From Gonatopus flavifemur (lineage: Eukaryota > Arthropoda > Insecta > Hymenoptera > Dryinidae): a stretch of 64,000 bases of DNA. Shown here in pieces: positions 28,745 through 39,939 of the stretch. Each line of letters begins with the position of its first letter. Position 1 is the first letter of the stretch. Location of the stretch: positions 511,501 to 575,500 of the forward strand of contig JAFFJZ010000025.1 of the NCBI GenBank assembly GCA_018340375.1. The letters run 5' to 3'. Under the pieces are notes generated by a model. It was given only the letters and a program-made list of their open reading frames with translations, made no database searches and was not told the DNA's origin. The translations under genes and the position numbers were made by a program.

Positions 28745-31685
28745 TCACAAATTTTTTCCTGCATGTGGGTTAGATCTATTTGCCAAAACACTAGAACCCA
28801 TTGTTTTGCTACTAAATGCAGATATCTTATTTCCAGCCCGTTCATTAGAAATTAAAAAAGACAATTGCCGCAATCGCATAGATATGAAGCGATTAATCAA
28901 TTCTTCCTTTAGGTCATGACAAGTGCTCAAAGGCATATGTGCCAAGATTGAAACGAGATGGATACCCAGTGTTTTTATCAAATTCTTCACAGCAGAGTAT
29001 AAATTTGATTTAATTCGCCATAAAACTCTTTCGACACACTTCAGTATGTCATAAACTTCGTCGCTCACTCTTATTTGGGCGAAAGGAACGTAATCTATCA
29101 TTTCCACGAAAGCAGATAAAGAATGAGAGTTGGAAGCAGGAGTAAAAAAATCAGAGTCATGAGCTTTTTGAAGTTGCAAGTAACAATTTTCACACTTCAT
29201 TTGAGACTTCAGTTTGAAAACCACGTAACCACAAACTCGATACAATATTTGCTCTATGTCTTCAGATAGGGCATCGGAGTCACTAAGTTGTGGCAAAGTG
29301 ATTGGGAATTCAGCTGAATCATGAGAGATTCCCGTTTTTTGTAATAGTACATCGATGAGTGACGGTGCATCTTCGAATGCGTAACTTGAATTTGAAATTT
29401 TTTGATCTTGACCTATTATGGTGAGTTTTCGTAATCTGGATTTGAATTGAAGCGGAGATGGTTTGAGAGTTCCTCTCCTCACATTGGAAAATCCACTCTC
29501 TGTTCCGTCTTGAGTCACTCTTCCTGGGGAAAAAAATTTGAAGCCTTCTTTTTTCAAAAGATGATCTTGAATTCCAATCATGGCTTCACTGCACATAGGA
29601 ATATGAGTTTGTGATGGTCTCCAAGTACCGTTGGAAACTTTCATCTCCTGGAAAACACGGGAAGTAAGTTTGAATAAAGCGATCGCACGGTTATAAGCTT
29701 CCATATTATGGAAACTGAAAGCGTTTATCAGGGTACGACATGTCATTAAATTGGACCACGATGATAGTAATTGAATGAACCATGCTGTGGTTTCCATTCC
29801 TGCGGAACCTTGACCTTTTTTAGCAAGGAGAGATAAAGCTGATGCTGTGTGACCATTGATGACATTCGTTGTTTCGCAGTGGAAACCTTCATTTTAGAAA
29901 AGTGATTCAGTTTTATGTCGGATTTTTTCAATTTGGGCGCAAACTTGAGTTGAATGCAATTCTGACTCTGATACTCATCTAACCAATCAATGTGATTCAT
30001 ATCAACTACATTGGTAGGTAACTCGTATTCATTTACGATATCCTCAGGAAAAATGATAGATCTATGCTTGATAAGCATTTCCTTAGCGTTTTTGAAAGCA
30101 TGAATTGGATCAGGAGAAAAAAAAGAGTTTCATTCTCATAAAAAGGATGTGGCATAAAGGAGATCATTGAATTTTTCGTGGCCCTGAAACCCAATTCATT
30201 AAGAAGTCCACGATTACCCATATCGCATATAATGACTAATATCTTCAGGCCTACTTCACTACTTTTTTTCAAAACATCAAATATCACATTTTTCACGTCT
30301 TCATCAAGGTTATAAGAAGGAGTTAAATGGTAAGCAACATATTGTTTCCAATGATGACTCAGGCCATTAAGTTGAAATGTCAGCGCTTTTGATGCTAAAT
30401 CATCTGGATGTTTTGGATGAGGTAGAGTAACTTTGCCGATGTATGTACCAGTACTTCGATCGAATTCAATTTTGCTAGTGATTGCCAGTTCATCGAAAAC
30501 CAATGAACATATTCTTGACATTGGAATGATTTTTGGCACCATCAATTTGAGGCAAAAGAAAACGTCATCCAGTATGCCTGGTTCGAATTGGATATGTTGA
30601 ATTCTGCGTAGTAACGTTCGAGTGGAAGGAAGTGGAGTTCCCAATTCTTGAATTCGTTTATAGCCAGTGGTTCCACAAGCGAACTGAAGAATCAAGCCTT
30701 TCTTGATTGACGCATCAGACCATTTAACACCTTGATGATGGCCTCGTAACATGGCAAATTGTTGATCTTTATTAACAACATCATTTAAAATATGAGAGGG
30801 AATTTTCGACTGCTCATGGCATTGAACAATTGGCTTTCTGATGGTTTTTACGCTTAATTGTTTTATAGCTTTGTCCCTCTCCGATGTCGCATCGTAGGAA
30901 GATATAATACAATTGTTGTTATTCATGTCCACAGTTTCAAGAATTGGCTGAAATGGTATACTTAAATGATTGTTGTTAGCATCCATATCCACAATAGAGA
31001 ATTGTCTCTGGTTTTCCTGGAAAATCGGGGGATTATTGACGACGCATTCGGGAACATGAAGGTCAAGTCTGCGTTTCTTGTCTCTTTTTGCTTCTACGGG
31101 ATCACCTGCACGTTTTTTTTGATTGGAATAGGCATGGTCCATACGTTTGGCGATCGTTTTCTCACTCGGGGTACGACAATAAGTGTGATCGGCAACGTTG
31201 GATCCTGGTGGTAGGTTGCAGTTGCAGAAATATGATGGAACAGACCCCTTCTCCACGAATTTTCTCCTTCCCACAAAAACAATTTGTTGAGGATTGAAGT
31301 GGACCTATGGAAGATCAGGGATTAGTGGAGTAAAATACGTGAGAAAATGTCAGAAGAGAGAATAAGAATTTTGGAAAACAATATAAATTCATACTACACA
31401 TTTCTAGCAGCACTGAGACCGTTCTGGAAAAGGTCAAAAAAAACTTGATGCTGTTAGGGGTAGTCCGAGATTCTAATACTTAGAAGCGTGAATATGGTGT
31501 GGGGCAAAAGTTATGATGAAGAATCCACTAACTTCGCAAAGATTAGAATTTCCTGTGGGCTGCCAAGAATTTCCCACTAAATACATCCATTGTTGCCGTT
31601 CTGGGTCAGTTCTTGGCACTCGAGTCACACAGTACCCAGAATCCGTGTTGTTTATACAACGTGGAGCACTGCAACGTGTTGGCAT
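28745..31685 (-). pseudogene. P-element-type (THAP9-like) transposase, nearly complete
   Basis: Exon 1 (31685-31533, ATG start) holds MPTRCSAPRCINN...VPRTDPERQQWM...LCE. The donor is gttagt. The acceptor ccatag precedes exon 2 at 31304, which begins VHFNPQQIVFVG, so the THAP C2CH finger is completed by splicing in phase. Later: DELAITSKIEFDRSTGTYIG (RNase H-like start), ILVIICDMGNRGLLNELGF (second acidic region), HPFYENETLFF. Two frameshifts follow, near 30113 in a run of eight T (minus strand) and near 29877. The helical C-terminal part has GQGSAGMETTAWFIQLLSSW and GTESGFSNVRRG, ending at 28745. The homopolymer frameshift could be a sequencing error. Confidence 0.85.
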
Positions 31686-32587
31686 GTGGTAAGAATGAGT
31701 TGGCTTTCAAGGGTTCGGAATATCCACGTAATTGTCAACCAGTTGGGAGTTTAATTGAACCTAAAAAAGCAGGAAAATCTTTCTGGGTCACTCCATTATG
31801 GGTATAATCAAACTGTTGAGGTTGCAATATGATTCTGACGTTTGTATTTTCTAATATGTATATGACAGTAAATATTGCATGCTTATTGAATTATATGAAG
31901 TGAATTGAATGTTGATAGAAAATTTTTAGAAATCAATTATTATTGTTCAATACCGATGGAAAGTTGAAAAAGAAAAACACCACCATAGTCGTCATTCAAT
32001 CACTACTTACTTTGAATATAACTTTATCGGTGAAAAATGAATCGAAAACACTGGCCACTCTTAAGTTTTCAGCCATCACAAATACAAGGTATGGACAAAT
32101 TGCATCTGCTCTGTAACCGAACGATACACGAATGTAATGAACACTTTGGTAGTTTCCAAAATGAGACCAACTTCTATCCTTTGTCTTCCATCATCGAGGA
32201 AGTAAGGTATAGCACTTAGTATCAATGGAAATTCTAGAAAAAGAATTTATGAGTTTTCACATATGTTCTTTATATTTATTCAAACAGTTATCATCAATAT
32301 TTCATTACACTATGCAGTCTGGACAAGATCACTATTTTATTGTGAATGTCAATACTTCACATACACAATTTTCATGCATTTGTAAATTAGAAGAAGAAAT
32401 ACAAGACTCAGAACGTATTATGATTACTCTATTGAACAAGCAGAATGTGGGATACGAGAATTTATAAAATATGTTCTAATAAATGAATTTGAATCCACTG
32501 GAAGTTCTCAAAGAAAAAGCAGTATTATATTGAGATTATACCTGTCCGGAACAGTTTCCATAATCTTCATACAAACTCTCCATATCA
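31686..32587. other. Upstream region of the P-like transposase, no gene seen
   Basis: Leader and unassigned DNA between the THAP exon and the right inverted end. The short frames have no domain. Confidence 0.45.
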
Positions 32588-32650
32588 TTTAGTAGTAGTA
32601 GACTTTATTGTTCGTTCCAACAATACAAAGATATACAAAACACTTCCCAT
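32588..32650 (-). mobile_element. LINE 3' tail remnant
   Basis: On the minus strand the segment reads gttggaacgaacaataaagt followed by repeated cta, a hairpin-plus-simple-repeat tail of the kind that ends many insect LINEs. Nothing upstream is recognisable. Confidence 0.4.
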
Positions 32651-32699
32651 ATCATGTACAGATATTGGTCATGAGTGACAGAAGTGAACAAGTGCAATC

Positions 32700-32873
32700 A
32701 TGTGAGGTTATGACGGATTATGATCAATTATGATACCCCTAAAAAAAATTGCAGATCACAGCACTGCTATGATGTCACATTTTCAATATGGCGACTCCCT
32801 TACGGAGCTCTTCGCGATTACGCCAATCAGAGCACAGCAAGTTGGCGACTCTCTCCTTTGAGGCTCTCTACCC
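32700..32873 (-). repeat. Right inverted end repeat of the P-like unit (inner part)
   Basis: Reverse complement of 25098-25283 with few differences. Its outermost portion is displaced: the repeat stops at ggctctcta (32862-32870) and the matching terminal 30 bp (gctcactttacgtgatttgt, then ctctat) are at 34752-34777, beyond the palindrome. Confidence 0.82.
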
Positions 32874-33343
32874 CCAAAAACCACTGGGTCGACGATTTCC
32901 TTGAAAGATGGATCAAATGAATGTTTATACCAATCCTAAACATACTATCCCCCAAGTATACATAGTATCTCCAAAGGATTTCGCAAAATTTCAATTTTCA
33001 TTGTTCACACGGATGCTTGAATATTTCAATCACTTTTGATTGAAAAATCAATCACTTGGGAACTTTTTAACGACATGTTATGAAAGTTTCATGAGAGATT
33101 GTTAAAAGTTTGTATCTTCAAATGACATAAACGATATTTGTGAATCCATTTGATTACCTATTTATTTATGACAATTGGATGAATAATTGAATTTTTAACA
33201 ATGTCCTCATGCTTCAAACTTTTGAATTCCGGACGCAAAATGTTGCTCGAACCTTCCACTATAAGAATCTGCTAAAACATGTGACTCCACGACTCATTCT
33301 GCAACTCAGCATTAACCCTCATCGATGCAAGTTTACTCTACGT

Positions 33344-33882
33344 TTAGCGCTTAAGCCTACGTCCTACGAATACCGAGGAATGAACTCGAGTCTTTTTAGT
33401 CATTCGAGTGATTGTAACTTTTTCATCTTTGGAATATATCTTACAAGCTATATTATATGAATCTACAGGGTTGAAATTGTGAAGCTGTCGTGGATTCTTG
33501 ACAGTTTTAGCATCTGCGAAACGTTGCGCCAATCGAGTTTTATCCGAATCATGATTCAACTGCTGGAGCTGAAACTTATTTTGTTGAAAAAACTGCTGGT
33601 CCATTCGTATAATGTCCTCGCATTTGTTATGTGTTTTTCGTTGACACGTTGCGAACTTGCTTGATACGCATGTCTTTTCACAGATCTCCCTACACCGTCA
33701 CACGCTTCTTTGCCGTGTGACGTTGCGAAGGAGTTCCACTCTGCATCGACTCCAAAATCACTATAGTGACAAATCAGATTCATGGAATTGTACTTATTTT
33801 TGTACTGTGATCCGACTCCATCAGAAAAATAATACAGCTCCCTAACATTTTCCGTTCCAAACTCTTTTCTCAAAAATTCCAC
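33344..33882 (-). pseudogene. Gene fragment of unassigned mobile-element protein, left arm and centre
   Basis: Reads YYFSDGVGSQYKNKYNSMNLICHYSDFG, then AEWNSFATSHGKEACDGVG and SVKRHAYQASSQRV. A frameshift near 33600 is followed by NHDSDKTRLAQRFADAKTV and a lysine-rich end. The SDG...QYKN and FFATSHGK-like...CDG.GG..KR pattern recurs in proteins scattered through insect genomes that I remember only as uncharacterised; the spaced acidic residues would suit an RNase H-like enzyme, but this is inference. The N-terminus is missing. The SDG block lies in the unique centre. Confidence 0.55.
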
Positions 33883-33905
33883 CAGCTGAAGCTTTAGCTA
33901 CAGTA

Positions 33906-34227
33906 AAAGAATAAGTACAATTCCATGAATCCGATTTGTCACCATAGTGATTTTGGAGTCGATGCAGAGTGGAACTCCTTCGCAACGTCACATGGTAAAG
34001 GAGCGTGCGACGGTGTAGGAGAATCTGTGAACAGACATGCGTATCAAGCGAGTTTGCAACGTGTCAACGACAAACACATAACAAATGTGAGGACATTATA
34101 CGAATGGGCGAATGAATCGATGATTCAAATAAAAAACGATTGGCGCAACGTTTCGCAGATGCTAAAACTGTCAAGAGTACACGACAGTTTCACCACAGTA
34201 ACACAAAAGTTACAATCACTCGAATGA
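33906..34227 (+). pseudogene. Inverted duplicate of the same gene fragment, right arm
   Basis: Encodes NPICHHSDFGVDAEWNSFATSHGKGACDGVGESVNRHAYQASLQRV and continues to a stop at 34225-34227. It begins after the SDG motif, so it cannot supply that residue. It keeps CDGVG without the left arm's G-to-E change, and lacks the block between HDSFTT and VTQKLQ found in the left arm. Confidence 0.6.
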
Positions 34228-34780
34228 CTAAAAAAACTCGATTTCATTCCTCGGTGTGCGCAGAACGTAGGCTTAGGCGCTGAACGTAGAGTAAATTTGC
34301 ATCGACGAGGATTGATGCTGAGTTACAGAATGAGTCGTGGAGTCAAATGTTTTTGCAGATTGTTATAGTGGAAGGTTCGAGCAACATTTTGCGTCCGGAA
34401 TTCAAAAGTTTGAAGCATGAGAACATTGTTAAAAATTCAATTGTTCATCCAAATGTTATGAATGGATAGGTAATCAAATGAATCCACAAATATCGTTTAT
34501 GTCATTCGAAGATAAAAAATTTCAACAATCTCTCATGAAATTTTCATAACATGTCGTTAAAAAGTTCCCAAGTGATTCTTCAATCAAAAGTGATTGAAAT
34601 ATTCAAGCATCCGTACAAACAATGAAAATGGAAATTTTGCAAAATCCTTTAGGGATGCTATGTATACTTTGGGGATAGTATGTTTAGGATTGGTATAAAC
34701 ATTCATTTGATCCATCTTTCAAGTAATTCGACGACCCAGTGGTTTTTGGAGTGCTCACTTTACGTGATTTGTCTCTATGT

Positions 34781-36764
34781 AATCTAACTCTCCTAGTGAA
34801 TTCTGAAACCTCCAAGGAAGTGAAAAAATAACGCCGAGTACATGGAAATCTCAAAAATTTATTTGATTCTTACTTGTGTTCAGTTGAAGGAATATCTAAA
34901 AGAAGAAATGAAATCCCGCTAAAAATACTTCATTTCCGATGATTTCGTAAAATCGTATGACTCTAGTTTTCATTTTACTGCCCTTGTCAAATTCTTTTGA
35001 ATATAATCAAGGCTCAAAACTCATGCTATCGGCCACGCCAAGTATTCTACATCGATATGGATTTCAAAATATACCTGAATTGACCGAGTCGTTTGGTTTA
35101 GAATAACTCAGAGTCGTTTTTAGTATATTGAACGGTTCAACCTGATCTTCGTTCCAATCCACTTGACTTTTCAAAATAAATTTCTCTTCTCACTTCCTTT
35201 TCTCAACACTCTGCTATCGCAGGATGAATCTTATTGATTTTCTTCACCCTGGTGGAAATTTCCGCTCGCCGGACGCGAACTTTGAAACACATGAAGTGTA
35301 AAATGTTTCAATTTCCGCTTCTTTTGCACTTAGATACCGTTCCATTCACTCTCCCCCGTCGCTTCGTACCCTTCTTACGCTCCTATTTCAACTACGGTAT
35401 GTATGGGCAGAACGATACACTTGATTGCTTTTTTAATACAATGAGTTTTCTTGAGAATCATCAATTACTTTGAACAAAGTTTGAATATACTGAAGTTACG
35501 ACATACCAAGAGTCGTTTACGTACACTTGGATAACCAAATGTACTCAGCAGTGTATATTGATTTCATATTTTTTTTTCAATGAAGCATATGCTAATATAT
35601 CCCACTGAAATGTTCCTTCAGAATGTGTTTTTGGATGTTTTAATTTTTTTGTTTTGAGAGTATTGGTCACATTATCATGTACTTGGCTCCGTTTTTTTTA
35701 CTTTTTTGAAGTTTTTTTAGGGGGATTAGCCACTTGTCAATTATTCGCGATGTTTCAACTCATCCCCTTGTCTCAATCCTACCCAGTCTCCTCTCCTACA
35801 ACATATGGAGTTCGTAACAGTAAAGTATTTTGTTTTGCGATCACTAATTCGTTTCAATAAACAATTCTCACTTTGACAGCATGTTCCCGACGACATAATC
35901 AAGTATGACACAAGTACACTATAAATGTGGTAATCGCTAATATCAAATTCTTACTGTGTCAATGACATCAATCTCAAAAATCGGTTATATGGGATATTAT
36001 CTCTAGGATTATTGAACAAACGTGATATAAATACTCATTTGTATCCTCCTTTGTTAATAATATTTTTATTAAAGAGGTATCGCCTCATAGTAGAGATCTT
36101 TAATCAATTTTTCTACACACTCAATCCTGCATACTTCAATATCGAATACAAAAGGAATATCCGCATGAATATTATTCTTATTCACTGAATTTATACACTC
36201 GTGTATATACGTATATACATCTACGTAGGGAATGTATATGAATCTTGATTTGACGATCCTTAAAATGACATCATCATTCATCATCCGTTGGCGTTTATGC
36301 ACCAATAAGAATATTTCAACCAGTTCCGTGATTCGTACTCACAATTAAAATCAACGAAGTTATTAGTTGTCAATGTATGATGAGTCATCATAAAACAAGG
36401 AAGAAAAGCGAAGGGAAACGTGATTACTGGTCTTCTCAGTTCTTGTATTGAAAAAAAATGGGAAGGAAAATTTTATTTTTGACCAGTGATACTGATGATA
36501 TTGATAATGACGACGATGATAATCATGACAATGATAATGATGGAGAAATAGAATAAATTCCGTTTTTTCGTCCATCGACCTTATTTCGTAAAAGGTGAAA
36601 AAATAAATACAATGCTTCCATATATACTTGTATCCCTGAAACTGATTATCAAAATCACACTCATCTCAAATAGAATCCATGATAAACAGCTGAAGGAATG
36701 CACCGTATATACGAGCAATACTATATTGATTGTTATAATACAAAATCATAAGTCAAATATCATT
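34781..36764. other. No gene seen
   Basis: About 2 kb of AT-rich DNA. Open frames at 35234-35473, 35654-35860, 36069-36305 and 36363-36575 have no recognisable domains or splice context I would defend. Simple-sequence stretches (tgatga, gataatg) occur near 36480-36545. Confidence 0.5.
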
Positions 36765-37047
36765 TTATTGCGTGTTTCTGCTCAAGTCGACAATGACCTG
36801 CGAAGAGTTATCCATTGTTCTTCGTTCGACTTGGTCAGAATCTTCCTCATTTAGTGGATCATCGTTCGAATTTTTCGTAACTTCACTTCCATTGTTGGCG
36901 TTTAAGAGATTTGTTCTTTCAGCGCCTTCGTCGTTATATCTCGATTCTGATTCTTCTGGCATTGGTTTTACAGTCGAACGAGTTCCCGGTTTGCCGTTCA
37001 GCAAACGATTCAACGACATCAAGTCGGATTTCTTTTCCTTGGATTTT
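36765..37047 (-). CDS. Terminal exon of a possible host gene (hydrophilic C-terminal tail)
   Basis: On the minus strand, a pyrimidine-rich tract ending gtttgcag (acceptor at 37048-37049) precedes 93 codons. They begin KSKEKKSDLMSLNRLLNGKP, pass through acidic and Asn-rich stretches (EESESRYNDEG, NEEDSDQVERR) and stop at 36765. The stop TAA overlaps a polyadenylation signal (caataaaa). Composition is hydrophilic and GC-richer than the surroundings, resembling the cytoplasmic tail of a receptor or transporter. Upstream exons are not recognisable. This is one of the few non-transposon coding candidates here. Confidence 0.5.
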
Positions 37048-38072
37048 CTGCAAACATAATAAAATGACAAAAATGAGAATGAAATATGTTATACACGAAA
37101 GAACAGAATGGACATCGTGAGAATTAAATGAACTCTTGTCGATTCTTCAACGGTATCATTTATATAGTGGGTTAAAAATCGCCACAGTCTCTCTTATAAG
37201 AGGGACCCACCCATGTATGAGTAGGTGGGAAACGTTCCCACTGAAAATATCTTCAGACATTCTTGGGTTCCATTGAGACTTTTGTCAGTTCAGAAAAACT
37301 GTTGAGAAATCCAAAAGTAACTATTTTATTCTGGCTGTATTTTTTTCAAATCTCATCCTTTCGAGATTCATGAATATCATTTTTCGATTATGAATACCCT
37401 AAGTGTACATCAGTGAAGAAACACCGAAGGAAAGAATCATTTAAACTGGAGAAATATTGATTTTTCGTCATCCAAAAAATATTAATCACTATCAAAACTG
37501 CAGTAAATGGAATGGAACAAAAACGATCAACTGTGGGAATTAAATTCAATTACTTCAATTCAATGCATAATAGATACCATTAAATACTCACTAGACACAG
37601 AACAAATGTATTTAATCCAAATACATTTTGTTAGTGCAGTTGGATACGTTTCAATTCAACCCAGGGGGGGTGAGGGGTAGCCTTGTCCACATATACTTTC
37701 ATTATATCAAAACAATATGCATTAACTCCGGAGAATACCCAAACCTCTTTTATACAGTCTGAAAATATTTTTCACTTTTTCATCAAAAAAGTTAAACAAC
37801 CACGCACCTCGGGTCCAAAAGACCTGAGCTAGATTTCAAATCCATGGTACTCGGGGACTAATCAGCGGATCACGCATTATCAAGAAGCATTCGGATCAGA
37901 AAGCTTAGAAGTACTGACATTACAGTACCAGCGCCTGATTATGAAATGCGTCGGAATGACAAGTCAGAGATAAAATCGCTCAGGTCCAAAAAGTGCAGGC
38001 GTGTGGTTGAGGGTTAAACATATCATTTCCTGTGGATACGTTTCACGGTCGACAATTGAAATGTTTCAATTA
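37048..38072. other. Intron or intergenic DNA, no gene seen
   Basis: It contains the acceptor of the exon to the left and a small palindrome near 37193-37230 (ctcttataagag, then cccaccca...gtaggtggg). No coding support. Confidence 0.45.
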
Positions 38073-39357
38073 CCAGGTGTACCGGTATGAAGTGAGCGTT
38101 AAGATACAAATGTGTCGATAGGGGATATTTGTCGTGAACGAGCCTTAATTTTTGTTCTGTTTGGTTGGTATCACATGTGTCAAACATATTTAATAAACAT
38201 CCAGTCATTCAACAGACATCATATTCTTCCATCGTGTTAAAAATGTCGAATTTTGTACCAGCAAGTGACGCTCTGTGGAAAGCATTAATTTTTTGTTCCC
38301 ATTTGGAGAAAAGTGCTGCAGAGTCGCATCGAATGCTTGTCGAGACGTACGATGATCATGCTCTATCAGAAGCAACATGCAAAAGATGGTATCAACGGTT
38401 CAGAGATAATGATTTTGATGTGAGAAATGAAGAACGTGGAAGATCACCAAAAAAGCTTGAAGACGCCGAACTGCAAGCAATATTGAATGAAGATGATATT
38501 TTCAGTCCAGGCAAATGGCAGCGATGTTGAATGTTGCACGGAAAACAATTTCTGACCGTTCGAAAGCTATGGGAAAGATCCGAAAGTGTGGAAAATGGGT
38601 GCCACATGAATTGAATGAAACACAAATGGAAAACCGAAAGAACACTTGTGACACTATGCTTCAAAGACACGAAAGAAAATCAGTTTTGCATCAAATTGTT
38701 ACTGGCGATGGAAAATGGATTCATTTCAAGGATCCTAAACGGAGAAAATCATGGGTTAATCCGGGATAACCATCAACATCGACTGCAAAACCAGATCGAT
38801 TCGGCAAGAAGGCAATGCTCTGTTTGGTGAGACCGAGAAGGTGTGGTGTATCATCAGTTTCTAAAACCTGGTGGAACTGTTGATACTAATCGCTGCAGCC
38901 AGCAAATGATCAATTTGAACCATTCATTGATCAAAAAACGACCAGAATGGGCCAGAAGACACGGCAAAGTAATTTTATTACACGACAATGCACCTGCACA
39001 CAAAGCGAAACCGGTTCAGGATACAATCAAAGCACTTGACTGGGAGCTGCCACCTCACCCGCCGTATTCACCAGACTTGGCCCCTTCCGACTACCATTTG
39101 TTTTCATCGATGGGACACGCATTGGCTGAGCAGCAGTTCGATTCCTACGAAGAAGTCGGAAATTGGTTTGGTGTCTGATTTTTTTGCTTCAAAATACGAA
39201 CATTTCTATTGGCGTGGTATCCACAAATTGCCAGAAAGGTGGTCAAAATGTATAGAAAGCAATGGTCAATACTTTGAATAAATTGTTTCCACTTTCCCAT
39301 TCGCAATCAGTGTTCCATTTTCACAAAAAAACGCTTATTTTATACCGGTACAACTGG
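38073..39357 (+). mobile_element. DD34D mariner element, 1285 bp
   Basis: Inverted ends of about 28 bp (ccaggtgtaccggtatgaag at the left, complement ending caactgg at the right) with TA on both sides (38071-38072 and 39358-39359). The length is the usual 1.3 kb for mariners. The transposase is decayed. Confidence 0.92.
38243..39281 (+). pseudogene. Mariner transposase (DD34D), frameshifted
   Basis: ATG 38243. The N-terminal helix-turn-helix regions (CSHLEKSAAESHRMLVETYDD; LNVARKTISDRSKAMGKI) and linker WVPHEL are present. The catalytic triad is readable: VTGDGKWIHF (first D kept, the usual E is G), LLHDNAPAH, and SPDLAPSDYHLF 34 residues later. Three frameshifts (near 38520, 38770-38840 and 39175) plus stops disrupt it. 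The YSPDLAPSD and LPERWSKC motifs are typical of the family. Not functional. Confidence 0.9.
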
Positions 39358-39455
39358 TATCAAAAAACATGATGTATACAAACCTACAATCAACTCGATA
39401 ACAATGTGAAGCATTGATTATTGTTTGTAGAAAGAAATGAGAAATGATATTCACA

Positions 39456-39551
39456 CAGTGGCGTAGGGAAAGCCCTCACACCGCAGAGAGCCCCGGGGCA
39501 CTAGGGACCCCCTTCTGCGGAAGGGCCCCCAGAATCTCCGTTACACTACTG
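39456..39551. mobile_element. 96-bp hAT-type MITE with 8-bp target duplication
   Basis: Starts cagtggcgta and ends ttacactactg, short hAT-like inverted ends. The 8-bp sequence tattcaca is present on both sides (39448-39455 and 39552-39559). The interior is GC-rich (gccccggggc, ggaagggccccc) and noncoding. Confidence 0.8.
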
Positions 39552-39559
39552 TATTCACA

Positions 39560-39939
39560 TGCATATATTTTCAATTTTCACGAAAATCACCAACTATGAG
39601 TGAAATCTCCTCTCAGTGTATGAGGAATGCTGTTAATTACATGGTCTCAAGGCGTGACCGAGATTACCCTAAGCCATCGGCGGTACTGATCAAATTGGAA
39701 TAATTTTCCAATTCTGAGGCAGCCTTACGAGCGTAGAGATTATAGATCTCCAAGTTTCTCCTTCGATTGGTCAATGGTTTCAGTTTATTTTTACGTTTGA
39801 ATGATGGGGAAGAATGTTTAGTTTACAAAGTGAGGACTTCTTGTCATTTTGTGACCACCGTTCTCCCATTTCATCTTAAATTTGAATATTTTTTTATTTG
39901 TGATCATTCAAAAACACAGGTTTACAAAATGGAGCATTT
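39560..39939. other. No gene seen
   Basis: Unique-looking DNA leading into the satellite array. One 70-codon frame (39767-39979) has no domain. Confidence 0.45.

Larger units (their letters stand above)
32874..34749. mobile_element. 1.9-kb giant palindrome inserted in the P-like end repeat
   Basis: Two arms of roughly 850-930 bp (32874-33800 and 33906-34749) are inverted copies of each other around a 105-bp unique centre. The ends ccaaaaaccactggg and cccagtggtttttgg are exact complements. Both arms carry the same gene fragment in opposite directions. The right arm is shorter because it lacks a block corresponding to about 33412-33470. Its transcript would fold into a long double-stranded RNA. 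Confidence 0.8.
25095..34780 (-). mobile_element. P-element-like unit with inverted ends, two THAP transposase copies and a nested palindrome
   Basis: Long imperfect inverted repeats (about 185 bp) face each other at 25098-25283 and 32700-32873. The right one is interrupted by a palindrome and its outermost 30 bp resume at 34750-34780. Between them lie a nearly complete P-like transposase on the minus strand (28745-31685) and a decayed 5' half on the plus strand (26438-27230), each with its 5' end towards the nearer inverted repeat. The outer end (atgagacaaaacacgtcaag) resembles canonical P-element ends as I remember them. That this is one element, not neighbours, is inference. Confidence 0.55.
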
